Source: an uncultured Bacteroides sp. (GTDB taxonomy: Bacteria > Bacteroidota > Bacteroidia > Bacteroidales > Bacteroidaceae). Taken from it: DNA of 64,000 nt. A program made the position numbers and the translations under genes. Positions 44,963-53,820 of this stretch are shown in pieces. The stretch covers positions 1 to 64,000 of the forward strand of contig NZ_CAJULN010000003.1 of NCBI RefSeq assembly GCF_910586915.1, written 5' to 3'. Numbering within the stretch: position 1 is the stretch's first letter; every line of letters begins with the position of its first letter. The notes beneath the pieces are model-generated. The model saw only the letters and a list, made by a program, of their open reading frames with translations. It did not search any database and was not told the DNA's origin.

Positions 44963-47080
44963 ATGAAACATAACCTATTGTCTTTATTAACCATCCTGTT
45001 GATGTCAGGCTTATGTGCTACGGCCGGTGCGCGCGACGTGTCGTCCTTCAACGACGGATGGGAGTTTAAAAAAGGGCCGTTCTCCAAAGAGGCCATGCAG
45101 TCCGTACGCAAATGGAACACCGACTGGCAGGAAGTAACCATTCCCCACACGTGGAACGCGGAGGATATGCAGAAGAAAGTATCTGCCTTTTACGAAGGGG
45201 TGGCCTACTACCGGAAGAAATGTACTTTTCCCGAAAGCATGAAAGGCAAGCGTATCTTCTTGCGCTTCGAAGGGGTCGGGTCGTGTGCCGAGGTGTACAT
45301 CAACGGCTACCTGGCAGGCACACACAAGGGAGCCTACTCCGCTTTCGTCTGCGAGATTGGCACACAGGCGAAATTCGGCGGCGAAGAGAACGAGATTATC
45401 GTGAAGGCCGACAATACCGCCCGTCCGGATGTAATCCCCGTCAATCATGTCCTGTTTGGCGTGTATGGAGGAATTTACCGCCCCGTATGGCTGGTGGTGA
45501 CGGAGCCTTGCAGCATTGTGGTCAACGACTGTGCCTCGTCCGGCGTGTACATCACGCAGAAGAATGTCTCGAAGGCGTCGGCCGAAGTGACGGTAAACGT
45601 AAAGGTGGACAACGCGACACTGGCACCCGTGCCGTTGGCATTGGAGAATGCGATATACGACATGAGCGGCAAGTTGGTGAAAAAGCACAGCCGCTCCTTC
45701 GAACTGACTCCGCAAGGGGTGCAAAGCTACTCCTCTTCGTTCAAACTGTCCAACCCGCATTTGTGGCAAGGACGCGAAGACCCTTATCTGTACAAAGTCG
45801 TATCACGCCTCGTACAGAACGGACGCATACTCGACGAGGTTGTCCAGCCGTTGGGACTCCGCAAATACGAAGCGGTGGCAGGCAAAGGCTTCTTCCTCAA
45901 CGGAAAGAAGTATCCCATGTACGGCGTAACCCGCCATCAGGACTGGTGGGGACTGGGCAGTGCGCTGACCAACAAAGAGCATGACTTCGACCTGGCGCAG
46001 ATTATGGATATCGGAGCTACAACGGTACGCTTTGCGCATTATCAGCAGTCCGATTATATTTACTCGCGTTGCGACACACTGGGACTGGTCATCTGGGCAG
46101 AGATTCCTTTTGTCAACCAAGTGACCGGACAGGAGTGGGACAATGCACACCAGCAGATGCGCGAACTGATTCGTCAGAGTTTCAATCACCCTTCCATCTA
46201 TGTGTGGGGTATCCACAACGAAGTATATCATCCGCACGGCTACACGGCAGCCCTTACCCAATCCATCCATGAGCTTTGCAAACGTGAAGACCCCGACCGC
46301 TACACGGTGTCGGTCAACGGTTATGGCAATGCTGCCCACCCCGTCAATCAGAATGCGGACATACAAGGTATGAACCGTTATTTCGGCTGGTACGAACGGA
46401 AGATACAGGACATCGGCCCGTGGATAGAGAACATGGAGAAAGAGTATCCCTGGCAACGACTGATGTTGACCGAATACGGGGCGGATGCCAACATCGACCA
46501 TCAGACGGAGATATTGGGCGACGCGCTGAACTGGACAAGTCCTTTCTATCCGGAGACTTTCCAGACCAAGACGCACGAGTATCAATGGAGCGTCATCGCG
46601 CAGCATCCCTACATCCTTGCTTCTTATCTGTGGAATATGTTCGACTTTGCCGTGCCCACCTCCAAAAGAGGCAGTGTGGACGCACGCAACATGAAAGGGA
46701 TGATGACCTTCGACCGCAAGGTAAAGAAGGACTCCTATTACTGGTACAAAGCCAACTGGAGCAAGGAACCGGTTCTTTACCTCACACAGCGCCGGAACGC
46801 ATTGCGCGAGCGAAGAGAGACATCGGTCACCGTCTACTCCAACATCGGCACTCCGAAGGTATATCTCAACGGGCAAGAATTGTCCGGCGTGCGCAAAGGC
46901 CATACCGACGTACATTATATCTTTGACAACGCTCTGCTGGGCAACGGCAAGAACGTGTTGAAGGCCGTCGTCTCCCACCGGGGAAAGACCTACACGGACG
47001 AAATAGAATGGACTTACAACGGCGAATGCAACCGCCAAGCCGATTTCTTCGAACATAAGAAAGAGCACGGCAGTTGGTGA
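44963..47080 (+). CDS. GH2 beta-galactosidase-type glycosidase
   Basis: This 705-residue retaining enzyme has a signal peptide ending CATAGA. The jelly-roll domain includes TIPHTWNAEDMQKKV and RFEGVGSCAEVYING. An Ig-like domain and the TIM barrel follow. Acid/base Glu420 lies in GIHNEVYHPHG and nucleophile Glu504 in MLTEYGADANIDH. Length is at the short end for LacZ but normal for Bacteroides GH2. The family also holds beta-glucuronidases and others; beta-galactosidase is the default. It is the last gene of the PUL, with a strong terminator 29 bp on. Confidence 0.88.
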   Translation: MKHNLLSLLTILLMSGLCATAGARDVSSFNDGWEFKKGPFSKEAMQSVRKWNTDWQEVTIPHTWNAEDMQKKVSAFYEGVAYYRKKCTFPESMKGKRIFLRFEGVGSCAEVYINGYLAGTHKGAYSAFVCEIGTQAKFGGEENEIIVKADNTARPDVIPVNHVLFGVYGGIYRPVWLVVTEPCSIVVNDCASSGVYITQKNVSKASAEVTVNVKVDNATLAPVPLALENAIYDMSGKLVKKHSRSFELTPQGVQSYSSSFKLSNPHLWQGREDPYLYKVVSRLVQNGRILDEVVQPLGLRKYEAVAGKGFFLNGKKYPMYGVTRHQDWWGLGSALTNKEHDFDLAQIMDIGATTVRFAHYQQSDYIYSRCDTLGLVIWAEIPFVNQVTGQEWDNAHQQMRELIRQSFNHPSIYVWGIHNEVYHPHGYTAALTQSIHELCKREDPDRYTVSVNGYGNAAHPVNQNADIQGMNRYFGWYERKIQDIGPWIENMEKEYPWQRLMLTEYGADANIDHQTEILGDALNWTSPFYPETFQTKTHEYQWSVIAQHPYILASYLWNMFDFAVPTSKRGSVDARNMKGMMTFDRKVKKDSYYWYKANWSKEPVLYLTQRRNALRERRETSVTVYSNIGTPKVYLNGQELSGVRKGHTDVHYIFDNALLGNGKNVLKAVVSHRGKTYTDEIEWTYNGECNRQADFFEHKKEHGSW

Positions 47081-47108
47081 TGCAACAGCCTAAAGCCGGC
47101 AGTTATCC

Positions 47109-47148
47109 AGCAGGCGGTGTGTCGAAAAACACACCGCCTGCTTTTTTT
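47109..47148 (+). terminator. terminator of the PUL hydrolase genes
   Basis: AGCAGGCGGTGTG at 47109-47121 pairs exactly with CACACCGCCTGCT at 47130-47142 around an eight-base loop, followed by a T run to 47148. A textbook intrinsic terminator. Confidence 0.93.
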
Positions 47149-47271
47149 CACACAGTCTCTATAGCCGTTTCCCGGCAATCGACCGCTTCTTCAAGGCCAG
47201 ACGATGGATGATAAAGTTGTTTTTCATTATATATAAAGCTGTCCGGAAGCACTGACAAACTTGTTTTTTGC

Positions 47272-47379
47272 CAATTACAATCTATAAACGCAACTTTCAT
47301 TTTTATAAACGAAGGCTTCATTTATAAAAACGAAAGTTGCGTTTATATAAATGAAGCCTTCGTTTATAGATTATAATTG
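47272..47379. repeat. 21-bp-phased palindromic array D (TTTATAAA-type cores)
   Basis: Five units start at about 47277, 47298, 47319, 47340 and 47361, 21 bp apart, with CATTTATA/CGTTTATA-type cores. The outer 19 bases (47272-47290) are inverted at 47361-47379 with one difference. A second dyad at GAAGGCTTC (centre 47315) makes 47287-47343 largely self-complementary. Outside that dyad centre, the non-matching positions checked would be G-U in minus-strand RNA rather than clashes. Same architecture as arrays A-C, arms unrelated. Confidence 0.78.
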
Positions 47380-47530
47380 ATAAAAAAGAACCTTGTCTGG
47401 GGTACACAGGAAGTTTGCAACCAATGGAAAAGAAGTTTTCCACCAATACTTTGCAGCACAAGATACGGTCGATAAATGTACATCCACCCGAAACGCTTCG
47501 CAGAAGGTACGGACAAAATCATACTGCCAT

Positions 47531-47569
47531 GCGGATAATAAGCCGCAAAATTTGCGGCTTATTATCCGC
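47531..47569. promoter_or_regulatory. 39-bp perfect palindrome, candidate operator of the Fic gene
   Basis: The 19 bases at 47531-47549 (GCGGATAATAAGCCGCAAA) are the exact reverse complement of 47551-47569, with a single central base at 47550. It also contains an internal GCCGC/GCGGC pair. It covers the position of the -33 box of the promoter ending in TATATTTG (47577-47584), so binding there would block polymerase. The winged-helix tail of the Fic protein is one candidate binder. Confidence 0.75.
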
Positions 47570-47576
47570 AAAACCG

Positions 47577-47584
47577 TATATTTG
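47577..47584 (+). promoter_or_regulatory. -7 box for the Fic gene
   Basis: TATATTTG fits TAnnTTTG and lies 18 bases before the ATG at 47603. TTTG at 47551-47554 inside the palindrome is 22 bp upstream and may be the -33 box. Confidence 0.6.
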
Positions 47585-47602
47585 CAGAAAACAGTGGTAT
47601 TT

Positions 47603-48733
47603 ATGTATATACATGAACATACGAAATGGCCTTTCTTTTCGTGGAACAAGGAAGTTGTCGGTGAGAAACTGAACAAAGTGCATAAAGCTGTAGGTTATCT
47701 GATGGGGCGACTCAGTGTAATCGGCTTCAACGACAAGATGTCTGCCGTAGTCGAATCAATCTCTCACGACATTATCGCATCATCCGAAATTGAAGGAGTG
47801 GAACTGAACAACGAGCAGGTACGCTCATCGGTAGCCCGTAAACTTGGAGTACAACTGCCGACCCCAACAGAATCATCGCGTTACATAGACGGTGTGGTGG
47901 AAATGGCTCTTGACGCAACCGCCAACTATCGCAGACCGCTCACCAACGAAAGACTGTTCGGCTGGCATAACTGCCTCTTCCCTACCGGATGGAGCGGAGC
48001 TACCCAAATTGATGTGGCAAAATACTGCAACGGAGAAATGAAAATCGTATCAGGTATGTTCGGAAGAGAAAAGGTGCATTATGTAGCACCTGCCGCCAAA
48101 GAGATAGAGAAAGAGATGAACCAGTTTATAAACTGGTTCAACTCCGACACGCACGACGGTTATGTAAAATCGGCAATTGCCCATTTGTGGTTTGTCTGCA
48201 TCCATCCTTTTGACGACGGAAACGGACGAATCAGCAGAGCCATAGCCGATATGGCACTTTCGCAGGCCGAAAACTCCCCAATGCGTTTCTTCAGTATATC
48301 CCACCAAATCAACAAAGACAAAAAACAATATTACGATATATTGGAAAAGACACAAAAGGGAAATTGTGAGATTACGGAATGGATTATCTGGTATCTCGAC
48401 TGCCTGCTCCGTTCGGTTGAACAATCCGACGAGACTTTGTCGAGGGTTCTCAACAAAGCTATATTCTGGCAATTCCATGCCGAAGCCGCCATATCCGAGC
48501 GACAACGCGAAGTGTTGAACCTGTATCTGGACGGTTATCCGGGAAAACTGACAACCAAGAACTGGGCTAAACGTGCAAAGGTTTCAACCGATACTGCGGC
48601 ACGCGATATAAAAGACCTTGTGGAGAAAAGGATTCTTATTCCTCAAAAGGGCAGAGTCCGTGATGTTTTCTATGGTATTCAATGCAACGAATCCGTTCTT
48701 TTCATCCCTCTACCTGAAGAAGAAACAACGTAA
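47603..48733 (+). CDS. Fic family protein with DUF4172 and winged-helix tail
   Basis: This 376-residue protein likely transfers AMP (or another NMP) to a protein hydroxyl. The DUF4172 N-terminal domain begins HEHTKWPFFSWNKE. An inhibitory-helix motif (S/T)xxxE(G/N) is read at Ser60-Gly65 (SSEIEG). The Fic core HPFDDGNGRISR has catalytic His201. The C-terminus (AKRAKVSTDTAARDIKDLVEKRIL) looks like a winged-helix DNA-binding domain. The start at 47603 matches the family N-terminus; an upstream frame to 47393 has none. An autoregulated role through the palindrome is inference. Target unknown. Confidence 0.9.
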   Translation: MYIHEHTKWPFFSWNKEVVGEKLNKVHKAVGYLMGRLSVIGFNDKMSAVVESISHDIIASSEIEGVELNNEQVRSSVARKLGVQLPTPTESSRYIDGVVEMALDATANYRRPLTNERLFGWHNCLFPTGWSGATQIDVAKYCNGEMKIVSGMFGREKVHYVAPAAKEIEKEMNQFINWFNSDTHDGYVKSAIAHLWFVCIHPFDDGNGRISRAIADMALSQAENSPMRFFSISHQINKDKKQYYDILEKTQKGNCEITEWIIWYLDCLLRSVEQSDETLSRVLNKAIFWQFHAEAAISERQREVLNLYLDGYPGKLTTKNWAKRAKVSTDTAARDIKDLVEKRILIPQKGRVRDVFYGIQCNESVLFIPLPEEETT

Positions 48734-48892
48734 TGGTTCGATTTGCCTATCGGACTATTTACTCCTCAAGAATATATTGACCGTTCTTTCTTTGCCCAAA
48801 AGATACACACTTTCTACCATCATGCAAAAAAGGATGATAACCGAAACACTCTCCTTACCTACATGGATGCGGTATCGGCGGATAATCAATGA
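48734..48892 (+). pseudogene. 52-codon relict frame directly after the Fic stop
   Basis: In the same frame as the Fic gene, immediately after its TAA, 52 codons run open to TGA at 48890-48892. The translation (starts WFDLPIGLFTPQEYIDRSFF, ends YMDAVSADNQ) has protein-like composition and no start codon near its beginning. It may be the remnant of another gene or a former C-terminal extension. I do not recognise the family. Confidence 0.35.
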
Positions 48893-48899
48893 CTATACA

Positions 48900-50453
48900 T
48901 CAATTTTCCACCAACCACGTCTCTATGTTTCTTGTTTCGGGACTGAAATTCACACCGATTTTAAGAAGTTTGCGGGTATCTTCCACAAAAGGGCGGGCGT
49001 AGTGCTTGTCATTGATTTGCCGTAGAGCTTCTTCTGCCGTGCCGTTCAGTTTAAATTCCATCACATACACGAATCTGTCTGTCTGCAACACCATGTCTAT
49101 GCGTCCGGCACTGGTATGATATTCCGCCTTTACGTAAAAGCCCAGCAGCTTATATACAATGTAAAGTACATTCTGGTAATGCAGTTCCAGGTTGCGGGCA
49201 AGTTCGTAGGGAATGTCAGAAAAGAAACTTTGCAGGCGACGGAAAAAAGAATCACAATCGCCCGCTTCTACCTCGCGAACAAATCTCTGTATTTCAAAGG
49301 GAGCTTCCACCTTATCCATATTTGTATAGTAAGGAAGCAGGAAACGGACAAATCCTTCCTCCACCTCGCGGTTAGGGAAGCCCAAACGATAAATATCAAA
49401 ACGTTCATCATATCCTTTGATGGTGAGATAACCGCTTTGATAAATTACCGAGATGGGATTGGTCGACTCGGAATCGATGCTATTAAGAACCTGCGTATCG
49501 GTTTCCTCATGTGCCATCCGGTATAAATTGTAATTATGCTTTTTCAGCAGTTCCACCAAATAAGTGGGAGCACCTGTCTCAAACCAGTAACTTCTGAACT
49601 CATTCCTGTCAAAAGCCAGAAGCAGGCTGAAAGGATTGTATATTCCTTTGGAATCGTGTGTGAAATGGTAACCGTCGTACATCTCTTTCAAGCGGGCACA
49701 TACTCCCTCATACGTCATTCCCCGGGCGGCGGCAAACTCATGAAGTTCGGTTTCCAGATTATCGTATAGTTCCTGTTCGCTGATACCACAAATATCGACA
49801 TACTTATTCCACATCGAAATGTCATTCAGATTATTCAAATCGCTGAACACGCTGACTTTACCAAATTTGGTTACTCCTGTCAGCAAGGCGAACTTAATAC
49901 AACCATCCTAGCTTTTCAACGCACCATAAAAAGCTTTCAATGTATTGCGGAAACTCTTCTGTAACTCCTCGTTACCGATAGCCTGCCACATGGGTTTGTC
50001 GTATTCGTCAACAAGAACCACCACCCGTTGTCCCTCTTGCCGACAAGCACGCTTGATGATGCCGTCGAAACGCATGGCAAGAGATTTTTCCGAAGGTTCC
50101 GCCCCATACTGTTTCTCCCACTCTACCAATGCGCCGTTCAGTTTGTTCTCCAGACTTTCGGGAATATCGTATTTCTCTGTATTCAAATCAAGATGCAACA
50201 CCGGATATTTTATCCAGTCTTTTTCCAATTGCTCCATTGCCAAGCCCTCGAAAAGTTCCCGCTTTCCTTGAAAATAGGCTTCGAGCGTAGAGATAAGCAA
50301 ACTTTTGCCGAATCGGCGCGGACGGCTGAGGAAATAATATGCCCCACTCTTCACCAACTGATAAATCAACGCTGTCTTATCAATATAGAAATTGCCTTCC
50401 TTACGAAGTTTCTCAAAATTCTGCACACCAATAGGATAAATCTTACTGCTCAT
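48900..50453 (-). pseudogene. AAA-ATPase-like / PD-(D/E)XK nuclease protein, interrupted by an amber codon
   Basis: The full protein would be about 517 residues. The first half (from 50453) has YPIGVQNFEKLRKEGNFYIDKT, the P-loop-like SRPRRFGKSLLISTLEAYF and VVLVDEYDKPMW, typical of the AAA-ATPase-like domain. After KAFYGALKS a TAG at 49908-49910 stops it. The same frame then continues DGCIKFALLTGVTKFGKVSVFSDLNN, exactly as the family does, to the PD-(D/E)XK_9 nuclease end (YHTSAGRIDMVLQTDRFVYVMEFKLNG). The two halves therefore differ from an intact gene by one nonsense codon. These genes are abundant, mobile-looking paralogues in Bacteroides with unproven function. Confidence 0.88.
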
Positions 50454-50648
50454 GGGTCATTGCATTTGGTTTATTCAAATACAAATATAACGAGAAATAG
50501 CAGGAATAGCTCAAGTTTATTATGCTTTATTATATATACAAACCGAAATTAAATCTCATTTTTCCCATTTCAAACATACAAAGCGGTAAAATCATCCAAT
50601 GCTACAAGAAAGCATACGATATATTTTCACATACCAAGTAACATGACA

Positions 50649-51773
50649 TTATAACTCTTTCAAAAAATGAGAAGCGAACTCCACTGTCGAATACCTGTTC
50701 AGATTCAGCAGGGTTATATTATCAACAAATAATTTTCTAATTTTGGAATCTCGCAAAGTTTCAATCTTATCCACCAAATCCGATAAGTTTCCTTTCTCAT
50801 ACAAGAATCCATTCACTTTATCCATAATGCGTTCCGGATTAGCTCCTACATTCGAAAGAATGACAGGTAACCCACATTTCTGCGCTTCAACAGCAACGCG
50901 TCCAAATGTCTCCAGCGTAGAACAAACCACTAAAATATCTGCCAAATAATAGAATTTCCATATATCAGCTACAAAGGGAACAATCGAGACATACCGTTCA
51001 AGCCTATGTAAAGCAACGTATTCTTTACAAGAATCCATAGTGCCCGCATCCGGACCTACCAAGTAACAAAAAATGTCTTTTCCTGCAACTACAATCTCAT
51101 TTACAGCTTGCAGCAATTCCAAATGTCCTTTATTGGAATCGAATGTTCCTACCAATAAAACAGTATATCGTTGATGAAAAGACGCAGATGGTGAAACGGG
51201 TAAATCCAACTCTACCGCTTGCTCTATTACCTTCAACTTCTTTTCCGGAATACGATGCATATAATAAGATTTTGCATAATTGGAAGTAACAAAAATTTTG
51301 AAGGATAACATACGGATACACTCCTGAATCGTATTATCCGCAAAAACAAATTTATTGTTACTCCACGTATTAGATGGAATTTCATGAATAAACCAATAAT
51401 GTTTAATCCTCAAAAGTTTGCAAGCAACTGCCAAATAAGGTACTACAATCGTATTCGTAATAGCATAATCGGGATTTATTTTCAAAAGATATCTCCTAAC
51501 CTTTGTTATAATACTCCTTGATTCATTCAAAAATTTAATCTTTTGCTTCACTCCTATGTTTTGACTTCCCAGAAATAGCCACCAAAGCATAGGAATGATT
51601 TCATATCCGTCTATATACGGCAAACTTTCTTTTATAAAATCGCCTTCATATGGAAAAATCACATATAATTCTATCTCAGGATAAATTTGCCGGATTCCTT
51701 TCAACAAATCAAGCAAACATTTCTGAGCCCCTCCATTACAGTTCCCGTCATGAGAAAGAAATATTAACCTCAT
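50649..51773 (-). CDS. GT4 family glycosyltransferase
   Basis: This 374-residue GT-B enzyme is retaining by family. The N-terminal FLSHDGNCNGGAQKCLLDLL is the acceptor-side glycine-rich loop. RYTVLLVGTFDSNKGHLELLQAV starts the donor domain. ETFGRVAVEAQKCGLPVILSNVG holds the E-x7-E type motif. It is the last gene of the A+T-rich glycosyltransferase cluster. Sugar specificity cannot be read from sequence. Confidence 0.88.
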   Translation of the reverse strand: MRLIFLSHDGNCNGGAQKCLLDLLKGIRQIYPEIELYVIFPYEGDFIKESLPYIDGYEIIPMLWWLFLGSQNIGVKQKIKFLNESRSIITKVRRYLLKINPDYAITNTIVVPYLAVACKLLRIKHYWFIHEIPSNTWSNNKFVFADNTIQECIRMLSFKIFVTSNYAKSYYMHRIPEKKLKVIEQAVELDLPVSPSASFHQRYTVLLVGTFDSNKGHLELLQAVNEIVVAGKDIFCYLVGPDAGTMDSCKEYVALHRLERYVSIVPFVADIWKFYYLADILVVCSTLETFGRVAVEAQKCGLPVILSNVGANPERIMDKVNGFLYEKGNLSDLVDKIETLRDSKIRKLFVDNITLLNLNRYSTVEFASHFLKEL

Positions 51774-51828
51774 ACAATTTTTAGTATATATTTAAGATTT
51801 ACAAATTCAATAGAATGAATTACTGCCT

Positions 51829-52896
51829 CTATAAACTATGACATTTCACTTTCCAAATAGGAATGAATCCGAACAAATAATATTTCCATTTCCCATTCAA
51901 AATACTGATTTTTAAAATATCTAATAATCCAAATAGAGAGAATCTATAATTACCTTCCTCATATAACATTTCAATAATCGGTATAAAACCCAACAAATAA
52001 TATGTTCTCCTCTCGGAAGGTTTTGTCGCAATTGGATTTCGTATTGCAAATTCTCTCTTGATGTAACCACTCCCAAATTCTTTCGGAACCTTATCAATCA
52101 GTTTCAATTGTTCTGCATACGGTTGTTCGATTATAAATCTCAATTCCCAAAGCTGGAAACAATCTTCTTTACTAAGATTCATTTGACAGCCTATATGACG
52201 AAAAAGAGAAGTTGAATGTTCTATCCGCACTTGCTCATCATGAAGAGAAGAATACCCTCCATATCGATAAGTAACAAAGCAATATGGAACATATACAGCC
52301 CGCCACTGTTGGGCGTACAACCGAATCATCATATCTGAATCTGCAGAAACACAATATGACAAATCAAATCCTCCCATATCTCTCAATAACTGGGTTTTAA
52401 CCAACATCGTTTGGTGACAATAATGTTCTCCAGTAATCAATTTCTCCAAATCCCCTTTCCATAAAAACTTTCTGCTCGAACTCTTTAGAACACAAGCATC
52501 AGCATAAGAATAATCGGCTTCATTCTCCTCCAAATATTTAACGCTTATCTCAATACCGGATTTATCATGGAAAAAGTCATCCGAATTTAAAATATTAACA
52601 TACTTTCCTTTGGCCTTCAAAATACCTTTATTCATTGCATCGTATATTCCACGATCTGGATCTGAAAATAATGTAATCCAACCTAAGTCTACATATTTTT
52701 GCAGTAAGGATACAGTACCATCGGTGGATGCTCCGTCAATAACAATATGTTCAATATAAGGATAGCTTTGGTCACGTACGCTTTCTAAACATTGAATAAT
52801 AAATTTCTCCCTCTTTGCTTTTACCAAATTATAAGTTGCTGTAATAACCGTAACCCAAGGCTTGCTTTCATTATTCTGTTCCATAGCCTTAAGCAT
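51829..52896 (-). CDS. GT2 family glycosyltransferase
   Basis: This 355-residue GT-A enzyme resembles WcaA/WfgS-type transferases. TVITATYNLVKAKREKF, VIDGASTDGT and FSDPDRGIYDAMNKGILKAKG lead to NILNSDDFF with the DxD-like site. The C-terminal third has an unassigned YYLLGFIPIIEMLYEEGNY...YYLFGFIPIWKV duplication of a short hydrophobic motif that may be membrane-associated. It overlaps the preceding gene by eight bp. ATG at 52884 is an alternative start. Confidence 0.88.
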   Translation of the reverse strand: MLKAMEQNNESKPWVTVITATYNLVKAKREKFIIQCLESVRDQSYPYIEHIVIDGASTDGTVSLLQKYVDLGWITLFSDPDRGIYDAMNKGILKAKGKYVNILNSDDFFHDKSGIEISVKYLEENEADYSYADACVLKSSSRKFLWKGDLEKLITGEHYCHQTMLVKTQLLRDMGGFDLSYCVSADSDMMIRLYAQQWRAVYVPYCFVTYRYGGYSSLHDEQVRIEHSTSLFRHIGCQMNLSKEDCFQLWELRFIIEQPYAEQLKLIDKVPKEFGSGYIKREFAIRNPIATKPSERRTYYLLGFIPIIEMLYEEGNYRFSLFGLLDILKISILNGKWKYYLFGFIPIWKVKCHSL

Positions 52897-53776
52897 ATCT
52901 TACATATTTTATAATGGCAGAAATACAATTTCTCAGATGCGTCCGAGAGAAAGGACGTCGGAAAAATATTTTAAACGCCGTTTTTTTAAGCGAAACATCA
53001 CAATTTGAATAAAGTATTTGTTTCAAAAAGTTATATGCTGTCTGTTCTTCACACTTACGACTCTTTTTACCAGAAATAACAAAATCGGAGGCTTTCATTG
53101 GAAGTATATCCTTCCATTTTTCATGTAAACGCAAAGTTGTTGAAAACCAATTTATATCATTAAAATTTCCTTGAGAAAAATGCTCTATCAACATTTGTTC
53201 GGAACAACATACATAGTTTTTATAATTCGCATATGCTATCTGTAGAGAAAAATCGATATCATAACAATGAAATCCTGTTAATAACTTCTCATCAAAGGGA
53301 TGTGTCTCCCAAACATCTCTCCTCACAAAAAATCCCAATCCATCTAATGATATTACTTCTTGAAAAGGCTGATCTAAATAAGCATTCTCAACCAAAAACA
53401 ACGTTCTGCCCTCTTTCATTCTTTGATAGAAATAACTAACCGTACTTGCATCACAAAACTGATGCCAACCGCCACAACATGAAAAGCGTATTTTATCTCC
53501 AACAAAACCAACCACTCCACAATCCGGTTCCCTTAACTTGGGAATTATAAAGTTCCCCCACTGAGCAGATAGTAATTTCACATCTTCATGTACAAAAAAC
53601 AAATACGGGTATTTTGCCTGTTGCGCTCCATAGTTATATGCTTTTGCAATAGGCCAACACTTTTCACGATTATCAATGGCAATAATTTCATATTCAACAC
53701 CTATCGTTTGTGTTATATTTTGTTCCAAATCTTTTAAAAGTTGAGGAGAAACAGAACAGATTATAATTGATATCAT
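52889..53776 (-). CDS. GT2-like glycosyltransferase
   Basis: This 295-residue protein has a GT-A-type N-terminus (ISIIICSVSPQLLKDLEQNI, EIIAIDNREKCWPIAKAYNYG) and LFFVHEDVKLL, where EDV replaces the usual DxD. This is the layout of the PF13712-type glycosyltransferase-like family. Activity is probable, not certain. It lies between the DUF5672 gene (44 bp upstream) and the next GT2 (eight-bp overlap). Confidence 0.8.
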   Translation of the reverse strand: MISIIICSVSPQLLKDLEQNITQTIGVEYEIIAIDNREKCWPIAKAYNYGAQQAKYPYLFFVHEDVKLLSAQWGNFIIPKLREPDCGVVGFVGDKIRFSCCGGWHQFCDASTVSYFYQRMKEGRTLFLVENAYLDQPFQEVISLDGLGFFVRRDVWETHPFDEKLLTGFHCYDIDFSLQIAYANYKNYVCCSEQMLIEHFSQGNFNDINWFSTTLRLHEKWKDILPMKASDFVISGKKSRKCEEQTAYNFLKQILYSNCDVSLKKTAFKIFFRRPFSRTHLRNCISAIIKYVRYA

Positions 53777-53820
53777 ATTTTCAATATATTATTAATTAAT
53801 GTATATGTGATAAAAAGCTA

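Larger units (their letters stand above)
47081..47602. other. intergenic region with terminator, periodic array D and operator palindrome
   Basis: The 522 bp hold the PUL terminator (47109-47148), the 21-bp array D (47272-47379) and the palindrome/promoter of the Fic gene (47531-47584). Open frames in 47393-47602 on both strands have no start, family or context I can support. Confidence 0.7.

Noticed and set aside
47371..47676. Minus-strand frame of 101 codons in the Fic upstream region
   Set aside because: Part looks protein-like, but it overlaps the Fic promoter, palindrome and coding start, and I could not tie it to any family.
48618..49025. Plus-strand 135-codon frame after the Fic gene
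   Set aside because: It overlaps the end of Fic and runs antisense into the ATPase gene; the in-frame continuation at 48734-48892 is the more protein-like reading.
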